This document shows positions 25,346 to 37,169 of a DNA stretch of 64,000 bases, piece after piece. The stretch covers positions 110,409,890 to 110,473,889 of the forward strand of contig OX352761.1 in NCBI GenBank assembly GCA_947095585.1, read 5' to 3'. The notes under the pieces were generated by a model, which saw only the letters and a list, made by a program, of their open reading frames with translations, was not told the origin of the DNA and searched no databases. The translations under genes and the position numbers were made by a program. How positions within the stretch are numbered: position 1 is the first letter of the stretch; the number at the start of each line of letters is the position of its first letter. This DNA is from Nephrocerus scutellatus. Lineage: Eukaryota; Arthropoda; Insecta; Diptera; Pipunculidae.

Positions 25346-26199
25346 ATAGAAGATTTATTAGAAATTACCATCAATATTTGAGAATGTTTAACGTTAAAAC
25401 GTTTTGTAAACTCTTGAGCTTTTGAAATGATTTTTCTCTCAAGCTTTGCTCGGTCGGACATTAATTTGATGTGTGCCATCAATTATCACATTGATTTTCA
25501 TTTGCGCCACTGCCTGCATACCTACATACCTCTAACAACTTATCGGGTCTTTAGTCTGCAAATATAATGCAAACAAAATTTAAGGCTGCGAAGTTAAGGT
25601 CAGGGATTGAATTAATGTATTTGTCACGATGATGCTGGTGATTACTAGAAAAGAGGTCGACAACCTGTGCTTTGATTTCAACGATTGTTTGTGAAATTCG
25701 CTTGAAATGACAATTTTTTTTCATAATATTTCAATCTTGTTTCCCCCCCAACACCACCACCCCCAATAATCGTGATTTTAATGCAAATTTATACTTGTAT
25801 GCCTTTGACTTTCCATAGTAAGCGATATAAACAAATATTGATCTTAGTACATTCTATTTTGAATAAATTGATTTTAGCATAAATGCAGAGTCGATGAAGC
25901 GAAACAATATGTGAAGGTCACTCTGTCCAGTTTGCTTCCGTAGTTTGTGCAGTTGTTTTACGTGAAACAAATATTCGCATATAACTGCACCAAAGTAACG
26001 CTTTTGTTATGTCATATCTTTTATTATTTATTTAAATCTACATGTTTATACCGCCGGATCTCTTAAATTTAGGTTAAAAGTTAGCCCACTGGCATTTTCC
26101 AGCATATGTATTATTTTCCTGTCTGTAGAATTGGTCAAAACTTCAGACACTAAATGTTCCTTTTTTTTTTTAAAAAAAAACATTTATTTAACTTGACTT
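25346..26199. other. Intergenic AT-rich DNA
   Basis: No gene, RNA or repeat recognised before the satellite block starts. Confidence 0.4.
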
Positions 26200-27400
26200 G
26201 ACTGTATTTTCGAACACTTCGTGTGTGGCGCGTGTGATGAGTTAAAAATTTTGTTCCCCATTTCTTTGAGTTCCTTTTTAACCAACTTCCACATGACCTA
26301 GAGGCTTGACATTTTGTGAGTGTCTAAGTCCAAAATAGCATTTTTTATATTCCGAGTATGACGCGTGTTGCGTGATGTGTGTGATGAGTTGAGATTTTTT
26401 TTCGACTTCTTTGAGGTCCTTTTTAACCACCTTTCTCACGACCTAGAGAGTTAAAATTTTGTGAGTATCTAAGTCCAAAATAGCATTTTCTATATTCCAT
26501 GTATGACACGTGTCGAGTTTCGCGTGTGAAACGTGTGATGGTTTCAAATTGCGCCATTTTCTCGTTTTTTTTGGGTCTTTTTTAAGCACTTTTCGTACGA
26601 CCTAGAGTGCTGAGCGGCTCAATGTCAGGGCCCCATTATGATATCCCGCTTTTGACGCGTGTGACGCATGTGAAGCGTGGACAGAAGAAAATTCTTTGAT
26701 GTAGCCCCGACCTCTCAAAAACAGATATTTTGGCGATTATTACCAAATTATAAACGACTGTGTGGCGTGTTTCGTTGTACACATAAAAGTTTCTACCCGA
26801 AAAACGAAGTGGCGCGTGTGGCGCGTGTTATGGGTTGAAATATTGTTTCGACTTTTTTGAGGTATTTTTTAACCAACGTCCTCACGACTTAGAGAGCTTA
26901 AATAGCTAAGAGCTGAGAGTTCAAAATAGCATTTTTTATATTCCGAGTATGACACATGTCGCGTGTCTCGCGTGGCGCGTGTGATGGGTTGAAATTTTTG
27001 TTTTTTCGACTTTTAACCAACTTCTACACGACCTAGAGAGCTGAAAATTTGTAGGTGTCTAGCATTTTTTATATTTCGATTATGACGGTTGGCGCGTGTG
27101 ATGGGTTGAAATTTTTACTTCGAATTTTTGAGGTATTTTTAAAGCACCTTCCACACGATCTAAGTCCAAAATAGCGCAGAGGGCTGTAATTTTGTGAGCG
27201 GCTCAATGTCAGGGGCCTATTTTGATATTCCGCTTTTGACGCGTGTCGCAAGTCGCGTGTGGCGCGAGTGAAGCGTGGAAAAAGAAAATTCTTTGTTTTT
27301 TCGATTATTACTAAATAATAAACGACTATGTGGCGTGTTTCGATGTACATATAAAAGTCTGTACCCGAAAAACGAAGTTTTTTTACATTTACTTCTTTTT
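26200..27400 (+). repeat. Main CGCGTGTG composite satellite array
   Basis: About seven units of roughly 150 bp. At least three unit types alternate. Type A: GTGTGATGGGTTGAAATTTT, CACACGACCTAGAGAGC, CTAAGTCCAAAATAGCAT. Type B: TTTCAAATTGCGCCATTTTC, GCGGCTCAATGTCAGGG, GATATCCCGCTTTTGACGCG. Type C: GAAGCGTGGA, AAAACAGATATTTTGGCGA, AATAAACGACT-TGTGGCG, CCCGAAAAACGAAG. The B-C pair recurs at 26530-26810 and 27160-27380, a higher-order arrangement. Units are joined by CGCGTGTSGCGTGTG-like words. Non-coding. Confidence 0.85.
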
Positions 27401-28174
27401 TTTTTTTTAACTTTTAGGGTGCAACTTGTCTTCTCATTACGGTTGATATAGTTATTTATATTCGAACTTTATTACGTTAGTCTCGTCGTAAAAACTTAAC
27501 TAAGACGCTCTGATGATGATGCAATAACCTGTCCATGTTAAGAACGAATTACATACAGATCTTTGCTTACTTCTAATACACTGATACAGAATAACGTATA
27601 TCGTTAGTTAAATTCATATTTTTTTCAACCACCTTTAAAGTTACATCAGCCTTTTAATTTTGTTTTTTACTCCCCCAATTAAAATACCAAGAAAAGCTTA
27701 TTAATGTTGTTTCGGTGAAAATTTCCATATAGAAATGTCTTAGTAAAGGCTCTATGGATTAAATTCCAATAAAAAAGGTGCCTAATAAATAACTCCCAAA
27801 ATTCAAAAAATTATTAACTCTCAACGAAAATGAAATAACATCCAAATAAGTCCCAACCTTTGGGGTTTACGATAAGATACGAAGAAAATTGGGGGTGTGT
27901 TCAAGCCATTTGCACAGCGAACTACATGGTTCTATTGTGCCATAGGAAAAAAGACCTCAACTCATTTCCCTGTATTCGTGCAGAGGAGTTAAAAATGCAT
28001 CGCTTTTACATGTACCACACCCCTATTCTTTGAGTCTAGAAATCTTTTAGTCTTTTGATAAACTGTATTATTCCTTTGGCTAGGATTTGTTGGCATTCTT
28101 CTACCCTTATAGCTATTTTGCCCATAGTGTTTATCCTTATTTTATTAGGGCTGGACAATCTGTAAGGAGGACCT
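27401..28174. other. Spacer between satellite blocks
   Basis: AT-rich, no gene recognised. A minus-strand open frame entering from 28830 continues to 28036 only because the satellite lacks stops; that segment has no known domain. Confidence 0.4.
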
Positions 28175-28605
28175 ATAAAGCTTTTTTTATATTCCGAGTA
28201 TAACGCGTGTGGCGCGTGAAATGGGTTGAATTTTTTTTTCGACTTCTTTGTGGTCCTTTTAACTTCCACACGACCTAAAGAGGTGAAATTTTGTGAGTGT
28301 CTAAGTCCAAAATAGCATTTTTTGTATTCCGTGACGCGTGTCACGTTTCGCGTGTGGCATGTGTGATCGTTTGAAATCGCGCAATTTTCTCGTTTTTGAG
28401 GTCTTTTATAACCACCTTTCGCACGGCCTAGAGGGCTGAAGTTTTGTGAGCGGCTCAATGTCAGGGTCCCAATTTGATATCCCGCTTTTGAAGCGAGTCC
28501 CGTGTGGCTCGTGTGAAAATTATTTGAAATATCCTCGACATCAAAAACAGATATTTTGGCGATTATTACCAAATAATAAACAACTGTGTGGCGTTTTCTA
28601 TGTAA
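28175..28605 (+). repeat. CGCGTGTG satellite block embedded in a LINE
   Basis: An A unit followed by a B-C pair, same orientation as the main array (TTTATATTCCGAGTATAACG, GCGGCTCAATGTCAGGG, AACAGATATTTTGGCGATTA, AATAAACAACTGTGTGGCG). Its right edge abuts a minus-strand LINE RT fragment at about 28606. Confidence 0.82.
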
Positions 28606-28865
28606 ATTGATGAACAGCAGGGGTGGTGGTGACCGGATTTCAACGCACCGTTCAATAATGATCCTCAGAGTGTTGATGTGGTCGACCCAGGAGGATCCAG
28701 TGCGGAAACCTGCTTGTTTGGCATCGAGTGGATCTTCCAGATTTTCCTTAATTCGCTCAAGTACTACTTTGGCTATATACTTTGCAAATGTAGGAAGAAC
28801 GCAAATGCCTGTCAAGTTTTCGCACTCCATAAGACTACCTTTTTCATTATTCCACTCGTCAGGTT
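28606..28865 (-). mobile_element. LINE RT fragment truncated by satellite
   Basis: The minus strand reads ENLTGICVLPTFAKYIAKVV, LERIKENLEDPLDAKQAGFR, SWVDHINTLRIIIERC and PPPLLFINL, the N-terminal palm of a non-LTR RT just before the first catalytic Asp. The frame then runs into satellite DNA instead of the expected RT continuation. This explains a 264-residue open frame that is not a gene. Confidence 0.85.
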
Positions 28866-30140
28866 GTTAATATAATACGCATGGAACCAGTAATACCGAG
28901 ACAGGTAATTCTTTGTAGCTTCTGAAGCTTAGTTGCCGTTGTCCGTTCAAGAACTTTAAGCCACCAAACGATGGCTGTGTACTATCATTGTATACATCCA
29001 GTATATAATTTTTGGCTTAAAACGCCAATCTGTACTGAGCAGAAGTGTTGTAACTACCTATACGGTCTCTATTTGTGGTTTTTTTGTCTAAAACAATGTA
29101 AGTAATGAAATAATTATGTTGGCACCCGGAAGAATTCGCTCAAAACTAGTTTGGCAGTCAATATATTGATAACAGCTAACGCCTTCTTTGAATTCCTTTG
29201 AACTTGCAACATTAACATTTATTAGTCACATTGTGAGTTGGCTACCAACTACCTATTGTAGCGTTACTTAAACCATTGCTTATTTATTTATTGTCGACAC
29301 GAGCCGTAATATCGGGTAAAGTGTATGTATATACATAGTACGTTGTATGTACTTATGGGCTGTACAAACGACACAATCATAAAACAAAGCAGATAGCAGA
29401 GCGACCGCTTAGCCAAAAACTGATAACGAAATAATCAACCGTAGTTGTTCTTTAGTTTATGGATAGGTGCCGAGTTTACTGCTCCTAATGACGTGGATAA
29501 CACAAATTCCAAATTTAAATTATTTATGATAGAAAAATAACAATACAATGAACCTATTATGTACGGGGCAATACAGTTGTTGCTTTAGAAATCTGTTAAA
29601 TGTTCGATATATTTGCTCCACGGTAGTGTCTTTACTGCATTTGTGTATACACTGATAGTATGCGTATGTGCAATTTGCATTTTTACCATATTTGTATGCC
29701 GTTAGCAATAATTTCATTATTGTGTGCGATGAGCACAAGGAAAATGCATAATTTTCATCGTTTCTTTATTACAAAGAATTGTGATCAGCATTACAGTGCG
29801 GTAGATTTTATTTTAGGAAACAGGAAATTTAAAATTTTATTAAAATCAAAGGTTGATTATCTTTTTAAATAAAGATAAGCGTACTTAATAGGAATAGTAA
29901 CTACGATACGACTATAAAAGAAGCACAAATGTAGTGATAAGTATATTTTTAGATGTTTTTCATAGATTGTTGGTCCGGTGAGATGATAACCTTATTTTGA
30001 AAACATTGGGTACGTTTATAGAATTTTTAGGTCATATTTGATAGCACAAAGACATAGACCATATGGGATTAGATTAGGCGTCCCAAAATAAAACGGCAAC
30101 TGATTGAGCCATGATAAATTTAAATTAATGTCGGTGACCA
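28866..30140. other. AT-rich spacer
   Basis: No gene or repeat recognised. Short open frames only. Confidence 0.4.
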
Positions 30141-30144
30141 CCGA

Positions 30145-30440
30145 CAAGCGTATGCAATAGCCTTCCACAACTTCAACCACACGTTATAGAAAAAAAACCA
30201 AGCGCGTCTGCGAGTAGAAAATACCACATCTTTTTCCTTTATTAAGGTAGAGAAGCACGAATTCGAAGTAGTTCAATCACTTGGTTATCTCGCCATTACT
30301 ACGGATTCAAACTCTAAGGCGCCGTATGACGATTCCAACCAGATATAATCATGTATTGAATGATTAAGACGCAGAGCTTAGGAATGCCAAACTGGATTTT
30401 GTTGGTTTGAAATTATAACCACAGACGTTTTTAACAACTT
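30145..30440 (+). mobile_element. Decayed LINE RT C-terminal fragment
   Basis: The plus strand reads VEKHEFEVVQSLGYLAITTD followed by SNSKAPYDDSN at 30255-30340. This resembles the block after the YADD box of insect LINE RTs (the x-FxVVxxFxYLGT pattern). Stops on both sides. Confidence 0.6.
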
Positions 30441-30464
30441 CTCAGTGTCATGCGCCATTTTTTA

Positions 30465-30600
30465 GATCTCGCGTGTGACACATGTCGCGTGTGGGGCGTG
30501 TGATACGTATAAAGTGAAAAGTCGTCTGTGAAATAGACCCCCCCTTTTGTAACCACCTTCTACACGTACTAGAAATTTTAAGTTTTGTGAGTAGCTGTGT
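30465..30600 (+). repeat. CGCGTGTG satellite, single degenerate unit
   Basis: TCGCGTGTGACACATGTCGC, GGGGCGTGTGATACG, TAACCACCTTCTACACG and TTTTGTGAGTAGCTGTG. A further scrap, GTGACGCGTGTGGCGTGTGT, is at about 30855. Confidence 0.6.
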
Positions 30601-31674
30601 TACACCAGGTCTGAAATCAGAGTAAACAGAAACCTTCCAATCATTGTACCCTCATCCGCAGTACTAATATACCTATTAATTTCAAAGTTTACATAGATTA
30701 ACTATAAGCTGAAGGCAAGCAAAGCAATTAGCAAATAAAAGTTCCTTGTACTAATTAGATGAACGAACTAGAGATGGTGTGTAGGTCAGCAGGCCGAATG
30801 GGTCTGATCGCAGGTCTGTCCGAACGTCCGAATTCGTGGGATGATGGGGCAGTTTGTGACGCGTGTGGCGTGTGTCGGTGTATACATACAAGTTTGTGCC
30901 ATTGCGCATGTGCATGCTTCTTATAATGCATAAGCACAGCATTGGCTTGAAAATATTGGGATAGAAGATGGGAAGAAAGTGTTTTGGTGGGTGGAGTTGA
31001 GAGAACACCCGAACACGATCAGCCCTTGAAAAATAACAAAAAAATGTTTGCCTGCTATGTGACGAGTTTTAAAAATTTTGGCTTTGGTTATATACCAATT
31101 TTATATTCAATCCCCATAAGACCGCTTTGTTCCAAGAACTGAAGACGAATAACCATCAGTCCCGACGTTACTTCAGTGTTTGAGCCCAAAAGATGGACGA
31201 AAACGACCCCGATTTTCATCAGAAAATTATTCTCAGGGATTTAGCCAATTTCTGACTCTACGGCTTGGTAGAGTCAGAAATGAAATATGACAATTTTGGG
31301 CGAGTCAGAGCAAAGTCAATGCAGAGTACGAATTTTGGTCGCAAATATGAAAAGTCACATCTTAACCTTAAGTTCGTAGAATAAGTAGATGTTGTGTGTA
31401 GTAGTATGATTTTTGGCGCATGCGCATAATTTGATTTTGCTTTAATGTCAACAGCAGTGTTGCTTTGGTGAGACTTTCTCTCATCTCACGTACTTTTGTG
31501 TACGCGAGTTTTCGTCTACATGAGACAAAAGCGAACCGATTCAGATTTGGTACTAGAAGCTATCACTAAAGTTACACTAACCCAAAGAAAGAAAAAACAT
31601 CACACCACATTAAAATTGTATGCTATACACCTCGTACGTATACGAACTGACATCTCACGTTCAGGTGACCAACG
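30601..31674. other. Spacer
   Basis: No gene recognised. Contains a satellite scrap near 30855 and a perfect hairpin at 31248-31281. Confidence 0.4.
31248..31281. repeat. Perfect 14-bp inverted repeat (hairpin)
   Basis: Arm ATTTCTGACTCTAC, loop GGCTTG, arm GTAGAGTCAGAAAT. It is perfect over 14 pairs, and no neighbouring gene explains it. Confidence 0.7.
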
Positions 31675-32065
31675 TTTAACCAACTTCCACACGACCTAGA
31701 GAGCTGAAATTTTGTGAGTGTCTAAGTCCAAAACAACATTTTTTATATTCCACGTATGACGTCTGGCACGTGTGATGGTTTTAAATCGCGCCATTTTCTC
31801 GTTTTTATGTCTTTTGTAAACACCTTTTGCACGACCGAGGCCCGAAATTTTGTGAGCGGCTCAATGTCAGGGGCCCATTTTGATATCCCGCTTTTGACGC
31901 GTGTCGCTAGTCGCGTGTGATGCGCGTGAAAAAAAGAAAAAAATGTCCGACCTTAAAAACAGATATTTTAGCGATCGTTACAAAATAATAAACGACTGTG
32001 TGGCATGTTTCGATGTATATATAAAAATTTGTACTGAAAAACGAATTTTTTTTTTACAATTTACT
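31675..32065 (+). repeat. CGCGTGTG satellite block with shared 3' end
   Basis: A unit (CACACGACCTAGAGAGCTGA, CTAAGTCCAAAACAACAT) then a B-C pair, ending GAAAAACGAATTTTTTTTTA, then CAATTTACTTG. The end resembles the end of the main array (GAAAAACGAAGTTTTTTTAC, then ATTTACTTC), so the composite repeat seems to have a defined 3' boundary. Confidence 0.8.
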
Positions 32066-33411
32066 TGTTTATATACTAAAATTGCTAAACGATAGAACCG
32101 ATGTAACAAACTTTGAAATCATCCGTAGGATGATCGGTTCGGTTCTACCCGATGGATTGATGACGTTTAAATGGGTCCCACAAACTCACTCGGTTGTCGA
32201 GTCTCGGGCAGCGGACCTAATCAAGTTTTGTTAGAAGGAATGTCTTAATTCTGATTCTGTTAATTATCAACTAGTAATGTAAAGAAAAAGTCAAAAAGTT
32301 ACCTTAGACGAACGAATTTCGTGGTCTTATTAGTAACTTTTTTGAACTATACTTACTCATAGCTCTGATATACACACACAGAATCAAAATTAAGAGGTTT
32401 TGGTTATAGCATTTGAGAGGCAGAGTTTTAGTTAAGACTGCTGTGTTTCATCAGCTTGGTAAATCACACACTTCTGGCTACACGCCACTACACTAGTTTA
32501 TGTGTCGTTAATTCTATGTATGTACATATTTTAAAAACTAAAAGTTGCGTTTCATTTATCATCTAGACTTGGCAACGTATAATGGAACCCAGCAACTATG
32601 TTTTCCTAGGTGAGGGTATGACAAAGTAAGGATTGTACATGTTTTCACATATAAAAGTTGTAAATAAACCAGATAGTGGGTGGTTTAGGTACATAATAAA
32701 TTGCTATCAAAAGAGTTTTCAGTTGGTATGTCTTAAAGTTTTGCGAGACATAAGTCACAAAATGTGAAAAACAGTTGGGAAAAGTAGATAAAGGAAAATA
32801 TGTTTAAACCTCTTAAGTGATTTGAATGAAAGGGAAAAATAAAAATTGCAAATAATAATCACCCCACCTCGGTAGCACAAAGGAAAATTCTTGGAAAGAT
32901 GCATCAATAACAGTGTAAATATTTACATCTTCACGACCACAGCGAGAACCGATCGGCGATAAAATGTTCTTTATTTATTTTCCATTGCAATAGATACACA
33001 AAACATCTGTGGATGGAGTGCATCTGGTAATAAGGAAATGTTATTACACCAGTGTCTGAACAACAAAAGAAAATGACTGACTGTGTTGGTTTGCTGGTGG
33101 GGTCGGTCGCCAATTTCCACGTGGACAGCTTTACTTTAAAAGCATTGTCATCGATAGATTGTACAGCGCGTACTCTACGCGGACACGGATGAGTAAAGTC
33201 ATTTGAGTCTCTCCATTTTGTTATTTCCCTCATTACAAATTTCACTCAATTGCATGCACACCTCCACTCGAACGTTAAACGTAGTACACTGCCGTTTACT
33301 TGATTAGAAGCAGGCAATTTTGAGAAGTAAAAATTACCTTTCTTCTGTTATATGGAAGTGAAAGAGAAAAAAGGTAAAAGAAACAGTGGTGAATTCCAAA
33401 ATTTTAAGAAA
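32066..33411. other. Spacer
   Basis: No gene recognised. A 104-residue minus-strand open frame (33245-32931) has no motif I know and no splice context. Confidence 0.4.
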
Positions 33412-34240
33412 ACAAGCCAACAGTAGCCCCATACCTCATGATGTGCATTTTCATTGCATCCTATGAGGTACTGGAGGTTTCTGTTCCGGTAGCGCTCTAT
33501 CAGCTCCTGGACCACTAAGGCGGAATGGCGTCGTCGCCGGTGAATTATGTTGAAGCAAACACGATGCTCTGTGTTCCTCTCTCAGTCGGAACTTCAATCA
33601 GCAGGGACACCAAGCCTTTCGTTACGAATTCTGGAAGAGAAAGACAGTTGTTGTTCATGCCGATCAAGAAGGCCGCCCTTGGCACTGGCTCCACGAATTT
33701 ACAGACCAACTTACTTCTCACGTTCCGTAGACCTTTTATCTGTCTGCTAATAACCCAAGGCTCTTGGTTGTGACCAATGGTTTCATTTTCTTCGGCGAAT
33801 CGCTGGCTGAGGGTAGCGAACGCTCTCTTCGCGTGATGCAGGTTTGCCTGTAACACCATGATGGAGCTCATTAGTACTCCCTGGATGCTGAAGTTGAAGG
33901 GGCGGCTTTGGCAAAAGCTAGAGCACTTTCTCTATCCTTAACCATGCGTAAAGCATGTTTTACAGATAAACTTACTCCTTTCATTCCGTAGACCTTTTAT
34001 CTGTTTGCTAATAACCCAAGGCTCTTGGCTGAAACCAAGGGTTATATTTTCTTTGGCGAATCGCTGGCTGAGGGTAGCGGACGCTCTCGTCGCGTGATGC
34101 AGGTTCGCCTGTAACACCCTGATGTAGCTCATTAGTCCACCCTGGATGTTGAAGTTGAAGGGGCGGCTTTGGCAAAAGCAAGAGCACCTTCTCTATCCTT
34201 ACCCATTCGTAAAGCATGTTTAAGTCGCCTTCTCAATAGC
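33412..34240 (-). mobile_element. LINE ORF2 endonuclease start with 260-bp tandem duplication
   Basis: Minus-strand APE-type endonuclease of a non-LTR element. Copy 1 starts at 33871: SIMVLQANLHHAKRAFATLS, EENETIGHNQEPWVISRQIK, GLRNVRSKLVCKF, and later LIERYRNRNLQYLIGCNENA followed by HHEVWG near 33480-33420, which is the endonuclease core. Copy 2 starts at 34132: SYIRVLQANLHHATRASATL, EPWVISKQIKGLRNERSKF, cut short. Nucleotides 33729-33960 and 33989-34222 match closely, spacing about 260. Confidence 0.85.
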
Positions 34241-34539
34241 GAGTTTAATTTAATCAATCCACCTCGGTGTTGCTGGATCAGTAGCCCATCTAATGCCTTC
34301 CCAATAGAAGAGCATTCGGATTTCTCCGAGATGACGCTACATGTCAGAATCAGAAGTGGCTGATTCCACGACCTCAGTTCTGACGCCCTCGCGAGATGGG
34401 GTCCGTATGACTAAGCCGCCGTCTGTACTCTGGGTAGGGTTCGGCTGCTAAACAGCAGACGGAGCAGTGGAGGCCAACATGGGGTAGGCCATCGAGAGCT
34501 CAACAGCGTGTGTCTTAAATGACTGCAGACCATACAAAT

Positions 34540-35380
34540 GCGGAAACACAGAATCAGGCTATTCATTCCACATAACTATTGTGCGGCTAAAGAAGGAATC
34601 TCTGAATTGGTTAGTACGTCCAAAGATGGTTAATGGTAGATTCGTAGGCTCGAGTTGAGGCACGGGTATTACGGATGGGTTCGAGAATGGGCGGGATGCA
34701 TCTGGATATTTCTTTTGAACACCGCTTGTGAAAAAAGCGATAAAACAGTGACAAGCAGAAAACATTCCTACGATTCGATTGTTTTCGCGATATTTACGTC
34801 ATTAATAAGTTTTTTCGCTCCGTTCTGAATTCTGTCTAGTAGATGCAATGTGGTGGTTGGGGGCACCTGCCCAGACAACACAGTTTTATTCAAGTTTATG
34901 GCGAATATACGCCTTGTATTTAGTAGCCAGAACTGAAGTAAATCTTGCACCGTTTTAGTAAGCCTAAATATCTCGCAGCATTCTTGGCGATGGCAAATAT
35001 CTGGTCGTTCCAACGAAGCTTGTTGTTGACGCACATACCTAGAATTGAGAGTTGTTCAGTTTCTTTAATGCAAGATCCATTCATGGATAAAGGTTGGGGG
35101 TTTAAATTACGCTTGGACGACAGAAGATAGCATTGAGTTTTAGAAGCGTTAAATTCAACTCTATTATGTAGTCCCCACTTTGTTATGCTGTAAAGGTTAG
35201 AATTTAACGTGCTGAACATACGTTGTTGTTCAAGTTCCACTTGTGTTGTAGAGGGGCGTGAAATCATATGAAAAGCTAAGAGTGCTGTCATCGGCGAAAG
35301 AATGGATTTGATTAGAACTAGCGAAAAGTTAATAAACATGTAAAAGAGTGTCGGAGACAAAACAGAGCCTTGTGGAAACC
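34540..35380 (-). mobile_element. Decayed LINE RT and C-terminal part
   Basis: The minus strand reads VEFNASKTQCYLLSSKRNLN and LSILGMCVNNKLRWNDQIFA at 35150-35000 (post-YADD RT blocks). It then reads PTTTLHLLDRIQNGAKKLIN near 34840 and FGRTNQFRDSFFSRTIVMWN at 34630-34565, a typical LINE C-terminus. A sister copy of the last part lies at 42774-43211. No RNase H domain, unlike the element at 22.9-24.2 kb. Confidence 0.82.
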
Positions 35381-36833
35381 GGCGTTCTCGCGGTTAATCA
35401 ATTACCGTTATCTTGTTCTGAATATTTTTTAAAACTTGAATTTTTATTCACCACAAACCGCTCTAATTTTCACCATAATTTGATTTTTTCTTTCTTGACA
35501 CATAACTGGAGGAATATCAATTTTATCTCCCAAAATGATGTGCTTCTTAACTACTGAACCGCAGTGTATACCCACACATTAGGGCAGGAGGGTCACTGCA
35601 CTGGCCTTCATCACAATGTAAATGCACTCATCTAATTATATAAATAAAGATTTCCACATAAATAAAACCTAACAGAATATTTGGAATAAAAAAATAAATG
35701 CCTGTGAGTGCATAGTAAACAAAAATAATTGCTCACTCATTCGCTCTTTTGCATACGGCTGGTCTCTGGTGTCTGGCCTGGTCTCTCTCATCTCTTGGTC
35801 GTTGGTGGGTCGCCGACTCGCCGTATAAATAACCCTCCCCTCCCTCCCTCCCATTACAAAGAACACCACCACCAGCATTACCAGCAGAATCCATTCGACT
35901 TTCTTGTTGTTGATTATTTGCCACGAGAGTGTGATTGAGATGATAGAAGGATCGGTAGGCTGCTTTCGTCGCAGCACCACAATGTCATCTCTACGTCAAT
36001 TCATTTTGATGAGATTGCAAGCTTTGATTTGCATTTATTCATGATCCATTCCACCATCATCATTGACAACATCACGATTCACGAGCGCGTTGTTTTTGTT
36101 TTTATCGTTCATCTGCTCACACTTTCGGATTGCTTCATTATTTGTGGTTCTCTAAGCTGAGGCTGTTGTTGTTTTGCTTTCATTCAACTTTGTTTGCATG
36201 ACTTGCTGTCGGCAGCAGCAATAGCAGGCAGGCGCGTGTTGTTCAGCTCAGTTGTGTGTGCTCACTTGCTATCGGGTGCACATACACAAACAAACGCACA
36301 AACACACACAAAGCACAAAGCCTGCAGCCAACGAACAGCACGAGCATGTCATCCCCATGCACTCATTATCAACGCCACCTACTAATAGCCACCACCCACC
36401 CACAGTCGCCCAACGCACTTTTCTCTGGTTATTTATTATGTACGAAGTATATGACGATGGTGTGACGCATTGCGTATGATAGGTTGGTGGGTGGGTGAGA
36501 AAAATGATGATATACTTTCCGTTGATCTATAATAAAGGAAGAATAACAAAAGCAACACAAAAGACTAAATTGCTTAGTGGATGGTTCTTTGTTCTTGTTC
36601 GTTGACTTTGGTTTGATTTTCAATTATTGCGTTTCTTGAGTTCGTTGCCGCGCGTCGCTCTGCTTGTGTAAGAATTTATTTTTATTATTTTTTTTGGGAA
36701 TATTCAACTATGTCCTAACAATTTGACATATAACGACTATTGAGGACAATAGGTTGGCAATGCCTAAATCAATTCTGGATATGTAGGTACAACATTCAAC
36801 AGGGGTCGGCGATCGAAGTGTTACTAATTAATA
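35381..36833. other. Less AT-rich intergenic stretch with a possible promoter
   Basis: Contains CA-rich low-complexity DNA (36280-36320) and a pyrimidine-rich stretch after a TATA box at 35824. No coding exon was recognised, so it may be regulatory or 5' untranslated. Confidence 0.35.
35824..35831 (+). promoter_or_regulatory. Possible TATA box
   Basis: TATAAATA within GC-richer flanks (CGACTCGCCG upstream, CCCTCCCCTCCCTCCC downstream). A start site would fall near 35855. No downstream gene was identified, so this is weak. Confidence 0.25.
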
Positions 36834-37169
36834 GCTCTTTCGATTTGCAGGGTAGAGTTGAAATTTCTCTCTCGTGGTTTTGGTTTGGCGTTCTATGTGC
36901 AAACTGTACCCAAATAAAACGCACCGTTTATTTGCAAGATTTTGTAACCGACACTGTAACTTCGCTACCCGTCGACAACAGACGGGTAAGGCTTCGTATA
37001 CTCAGCAAGATGGCGAAGAGAGAGCATGCAGACGAATTTCTCAGTTTTTTGTTCTTGCCAAATTTAGATTCGGTCTGGCGTTTCTATTTGCAAAACATGA
37101 AAACCCTTTCATTTTGGAAGCTTACCCGTGGGTCAAGTTTCGGGTATGGTTTTAGCTAATCGAAAGAGG
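36834..37169 (+). mobile_element. 0.33 kb MITE with terminal inverted repeats
   Basis: Left end GCTCTTTCGATTTGCAG; the right end, read on the minus strand, is GCCTCTTTCGATTAGCT. The termini match over about 12 bases with one indel, flanked by ATA on both sides (possibly a target duplication). The interior matches 17440-17743. Its plus-strand open frames have no domain and are incidental. Confidence 0.6.

Noticed and set aside
26200..27400. CRISPR-like array
   Set aside because: The units are contiguous diverged repeats of about 150 bp without unique spacers of constant size, in a eukaryotic genome.
28036..28830. 264-residue minus-strand open frame as a gene
   Set aside because: It is a LINE RT start running into stop-poor satellite DNA; the three parts have different origins.
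32931..33245. 104-residue minus-strand open frame as a gene
   Set aside because: No recognised domain, no splice context, and flanked by repeats. Length alone is not enough in this window.
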